Below are positions 61,234-64,000 of a stretch of 64,000 nucleotides of DNA, one piece after another (positions within the stretch are counted from its first letter, which is position 1; the number at the start of each line of letters is the position of its first letter). Source of the stretch: JBAXTE01 sp964653595 (GTDB lineage Bacteria > Bacteroidota > Bacteroidia > Bacteroidales > WCHB1-69); assembly GCA_964653595.1 (NCBI GenBank), contig CAZZHH010000006.1:1-64000 (forward strand), written 5' to 3'. The notes beneath the pieces were generated by a model. It had not been told where the DNA came from. It did not search any database and worked only from the letters and a program-made list of their open reading frames with translations. The position numbers and the translations under genes are program-made.

Positions 61234-61396
61234 CTCATTTTTTATTTTTTTTGTTGAAAAGTTAGAGTTTGATAAATCTATTTAACACTCAAGAGGATAA
61301 ATCGGCAAGAAATAGTAAGATATGGTGTTAAAACAAATCACTATTTCCAAATAATGGAATGGAGAGGAGCTGATAAAATTAACAATAAAAATGTTG

Positions 61397-61404
61397 TACC
61401 TTTG
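61397..61404 (+). promoter_or_regulatory. -7 box (TACCTTTG) for gltX
   Basis: TACCTTTG lies 25 nt before the gltX ATG. The divergent region 61157-61396 holds no other gene. Confidence 0.5.
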
Positions 61405-61428
61405 CAACAAAGTCTAAAATATTAAAAA

Positions 61429-62955
61429 ATGAATTCAAAAGTACGTGTTCGATTTGCGCCCAGTCCGACAGGACCCTTACATATTGGAGGAGTTAGAACA
61501 GCTCTATACAACTACTTATTTGCCAAAAAACATCAGGGTGATTTTATCCTTCGAATTGAAGATACCGATCAAACTCGATTTGTAGAAGGCGCCGAAGAGT
61601 ATATCATTGAATCTCTTTCCTGGTTGGGAATATCTTTTTCTGAAGGGGTTCATGTAGGTGGAGTTCATGCTCCTTATCGCCAATCAGAGAGAAAAGCACT
61701 CTATCGCAAGTATGCCGATCAACTAATTGCTTCGGGTGATGCATATTATGCTTTTGACACCTCAGAACAATTAGATGCTTATCGAAAAGAGGGTGAATCT
61801 TCAAAAAAGATTTTTCAATACGATTGTTTTACCAGAAAAGGCTTAATAAATTCGCTAACCTTATCTCCAGAAGAGACCCAAAATCGTCTTAACCATAATG
61901 AGCCATATGTTATTCGATTTAAGATGTCCGAAGAGGGAGTTGTCGACCTAACAGATTTAATACGTGGAGATGTGTCGGTAAAAACATGCACGCTAGACGA
62001 TAAAGTTTTGTTTAAATCAGATGGCATGCCAACCTATCATTTGGCAAATGTGGTAGACGATTATCTTATGCAAATCTCACATGTTATTCGTGGAGAAGAG
62101 TGGTTACCTTCTGCCCCATTACACGTTTTGCTATATCAAAAATTAGGTTGGATAGATCACATGCCACAATTTGCACACCTACCCTTGTTGCTAAAACCAG
62201 ATGGAAACGGCAAGTTAAGCAAAAGAGATGGAGACAGACTAGGGTTTCCGGTATTTCCCCTACAATGGAAAGACCCAAAAAGTGGTGAAATATCCTCAGG
62301 TTACAGAGAGTCTGGGTATTTTCCCGAAGCAGTAATCAATATTTTGGCTTTATTAGGTTGGAATCCAGGTACCGATCAAGAAATCCTTTCGATGGATGAG
62401 CTGGTTATGCTTTTCAGTCTAGACAAAATTACAAAATCGGGTGCAAAATTTGATTTAGAAAAATCAAAATGGTTTAATCATCAATACCTTATACAAAAAG
62501 AAAATGATGAGATAGCCAGCTTACTTTTACCTTTGCTGGCTAAAGAAGGAATAAACACTTCTACCGAAAAATTAACTCCAATCATTAATTTGGTAAAAGA
62601 GCGAGCTCAATTTGTTTCAGAACTAATCCCTCAAACAATCTATTTTTTCAAACAACCAAATTCATACAATGATCAAATTATTAAAAAGCGTTGGAAAGAA
62701 GATACCGCCTTGCATTTGAGAAAAATTGGGGATTTACTATTATCGGCAACTCCTTTCGATCACCTTCTTGCACATGATTTAGTAATTGAATACATCCAAA
62801 CGAATCAATTAAACATGGGTCAGATTATGAATTGTCTAAGATTGTCGATTGTAGGCGACGCGATGGGTCCAGATTTATTTGAAATAATCCGATTCATAGG
62901 TGTTGAAGATGTAATTTCAAGAATTAACAAGGCAATAAATACAATTTCTAATTAA
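61429..62955 (+). CDS. gltX: glutamate-tRNA ligase
   Basis: A 508-aa class I aminoacyl-tRNA synthetase that charges tRNA-Glu (in some lineages also tRNA-Gln). The HIGH-type motif is HIGG at 18-21 within FAPSPTGPLHIGGVRTAL. The KMSKS-type motif is KLSKRDGDR from Lys262. The glutamate-specific pocket region ILRIEDTDQTR follows the first motif. The C-terminal anticodon-binding helical domain is full length. Its TAA stop shares one base with the ATG of the EamA permease gene (TAATG), so they are coupled. Confidence 0.97.
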   Translation: MNSKVRVRFAPSPTGPLHIGGVRTALYNYLFAKKHQGDFILRIEDTDQTRFVEGAEEYIIESLSWLGISFSEGVHVGGVHAPYRQSERKALYRKYADQLIASGDAYYAFDTSEQLDAYRKEGESSKKIFQYDCFTRKGLINSLTLSPEETQNRLNHNEPYVIRFKMSEEGVVDLTDLIRGDVSVKTCTLDDKVLFKSDGMPTYHLANVVDDYLMQISHVIRGEEWLPSAPLHVLLYQKLGWIDHMPQFAHLPLLLKPDGNGKLSKRDGDRLGFPVFPLQWKDPKSGEISSGYRESGYFPEAVINILALLGWNPGTDQEILSMDELVMLFSLDKITKSGAKFDLEKSKWFNHQYLIQKENDEIASLLLPLLAKEGINTSTEKLTPIINLVKERAQFVSELIPQTIYFFKQPNSYNDQIIKKRWKEDTALHLRKIGDLLLSATPFDHLLAHDLVIEYIQTNQLNMGQIMNCLRLSIVGDAMGPDLFEIIRFIGVEDVISRINKAINTISN

Positions 62956-63863
62956 TGTTTCAATCACATATTGGTGAATTTGCAGCTTTGCTTACTGCCA
63001 TTTTTTGGACATTTACCGCTTTATCATTTACTACCGCTGGAAAAATAATTGGCTCTTTATCGGTAAATATTTGGCGCCTAGTAGTGGGCATTTTGTTTAT
63101 TGCCATTTTCACAACGATAGCATACGGCTCTCCAATACCGGTGGGAATAAGCATCGAAAGCTGGTTTTGGCTCGGTTTATCTGGATTTATTGGGGTTTTT
63201 GTTGGCGATCTTTTTTTATTCAAAGCTTTCACCATCAACGGACCAAGAGTTTCGCTATTAGTAATGTCGTTAGCACCTCCTATGGCTGCATTAATTAGCT
63301 GGCTGGCACTTAATGAATCGCTTACCATGCTTGGATTTGTTGGAATGATAGTTACTTTGCTCGGTATTTCGATGGTAATTTTGATAAGAAAAAGTGGAGA
63401 AAATGAAAAAAAATCATTGAAATTTCGGCATCAACCCAAAGGCATCTTTTATGCATTTATTGGAGCCGTTGGTCAAGCTTCAGGTCTGGTAATGAGCAAG
63501 ATAGGACTTCAAGACTCTACTAACCCATTTTTCGGAAGTGAGATCCGACTTTTAGCCGGTTTGTTTGGATTCCTTTTGTTAATTACCTATTTGCGAAGAT
63601 GGATCCCTGTTATACAATCTGTGACTAAAGTTAAAGCAATGGGAATTTTGTGTATCGGCTCATTTTTTGGTCCATTTTTGGGCATTACACTTTCGCTTTT
63701 TGCAGTTCAACATGCAAATCCAGGCGTAGTACAAACCATTGTCTCCATCAACCCGGTTTTAATAATCCCATTTTCTATCTGGTTTTACCGCGAAAAAATC
63801 TCATTTCGAGAAGCTATTGGAGCTGCTGTAGCTGTATGTGGCGTGTCTTTGTTTTTCATATAA
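62955..63863 (+). CDS. EamA-family (DMT superfamily) permease
   Basis: A 302-aa inner-membrane protein with ten predicted helices and two EamA repeats. The first repeat starts LLTAIFWTFTALSFTTAGK and ends with GLFLFKAF-type and APPMAALISWLAL segments. The second starts GIFYAFIGAVGQASGLVMSKIGL and ends VSINPVLIIPFSIWFYREKIS, the paired Pro-containing motif of the drug/metabolite transporter superfamily. The substrate cannot be told. Start overlaps the gltX stop by one base. The stretch after it to the window end shows no complete gene. Confidence 0.9.
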   Translation: MFQSHIGEFAALLTAIFWTFTALSFTTAGKIIGSLSVNIWRLVVGILFIAIFTTIAYGSPIPVGISIESWFWLGLSGFIGVFVGDLFLFKAFTINGPRVSLLVMSLAPPMAALISWLALNESLTMLGFVGMIVTLLGISMVILIRKSGENEKKSLKFRHQPKGIFYAFIGAVGQASGLVMSKIGLQDSTNPFFGSEIRLLAGLFGFLLLITYLRRWIPVIQSVTKVKAMGILCIGSFFGPFLGITLSLFAVQHANPGVVQTIVSINPVLIIPFSIWFYREKISFREAIGAAVAVCGVSLFFI

Positions 63864-64000
63864 AGTGCCAAATAAGAAGATATTACTTCTATTGCAACAG
63901 AGTCCTTTTTTTTAGAAACTTCTATGGATAAGTTATTCCAAAATTTGGAGTAATAAATCAATGCGCTTCGAGCCAATTTTTACCCCAGTTTATCTCCACT
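63864..64000. other. window edge without a supportable gene
   Basis: The last 137 bases are AT-rich. A short plus-strand frame from an ATG at 63961 (MRFEPIFTP) and short minus-strand ends are both possible edge fragments, but nothing here can be assigned. Confidence 0.4.

Noticed and set aside
63785..63976. 63-aa minus-strand frame at the window end
   Set aside because: It runs antisense into the end of the EamA gene and has no plausible domain; it is a shadow frame.

Overview
This is a chromosomal window from a member of the Bacteroidota, probably close to Bacteroidales. The evidence is a type IX secretion (T9SS) sortase and its outer-membrane partner, cargo proteins ending in T9SS type A sorting domains, the ExbB/ExbD/ExbD layout, a BT_3928-family gene beside tpiA, the cdaA-folP pair, and a repeated Bacteroidota -7 box (TAnnTTTG) ahead of many genes. 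Housekeeping genes are AT-rich. The two giant adhesin genes look visibly richer in G+C.

Layout. 1-3.9 kb: end of an unknown gene, tRNA-Asn, a PfkB (adenosine kinase-like) kinase and a divergent EF-G paralogue whose GTPase motifs are altered. 4.1-21.8 kb: two minus-strand loci for giant secreted T9SS adhesins (2108 aa and about 3028 aa, the second broken by a one-base frameshift), each headed by a long non-coding region; the two upstream regions are related to each other. 21.8-24.2 kb: queD, a secreted endonuclease I and mntP. 24.4-27.6 kb: miaB-tatD-asparaginase operon. 27.7-30.3 kb: tRNA-Ser and an ExbB/membrane protein/ExbD/ExbD energy-transducing operon. 30.6-35.9 kb: gcvP, a lipoprotein, a nucleoside-type MFS permease and a 58-aa membrane protein. 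35.9-38.9 kb: GtrA protein, a lipoprotein gene inside what looks like a single integron-type gene cassette, a glycosyltransferase and another lipoprotein. 39-43.9 kb: SbsA-type Ig lipoprotein, M20 dipeptidase, cdaA and folP on the minus strand. 44-54 kb: DUF1599, BT_3928-like protein, ABC permease, tpiA, prmA, a 1504-aa secreted protein and a lipoprotein on the plus strand. 54-61.2 kb: deoC, a PorU-type sortase and a PorV-type protein on the minus strand. 61.4-63.9 kb: gltX and an EamA permease.

How they fit together. The PorU/PorV pair (55-61 kb) is the machinery expected to release and anchor cargo such as the two adhesins and endonuclease I, whose C-termini carry the matching sorting domain. 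The ExbB/ExbD set would power TonB-dependent outer-membrane uptake. The nucleoside permease, deoC and PfkB kinase point to nucleoside salvage. The rest is core metabolism and translation.

The most unusual object is the 681-bp unit at 36402-37082. It holds one lipoprotein gene followed by a long imperfect palindrome with integron attC architecture, and its two ends would become complementary on circularisation. No integrase is present in the window. Other points worth following are the EF-G paralogue with a lost catalytic histidine, the duplicated 400-bp block upstream of both adhesin loci, and the G-tract frameshift in the largest gene.
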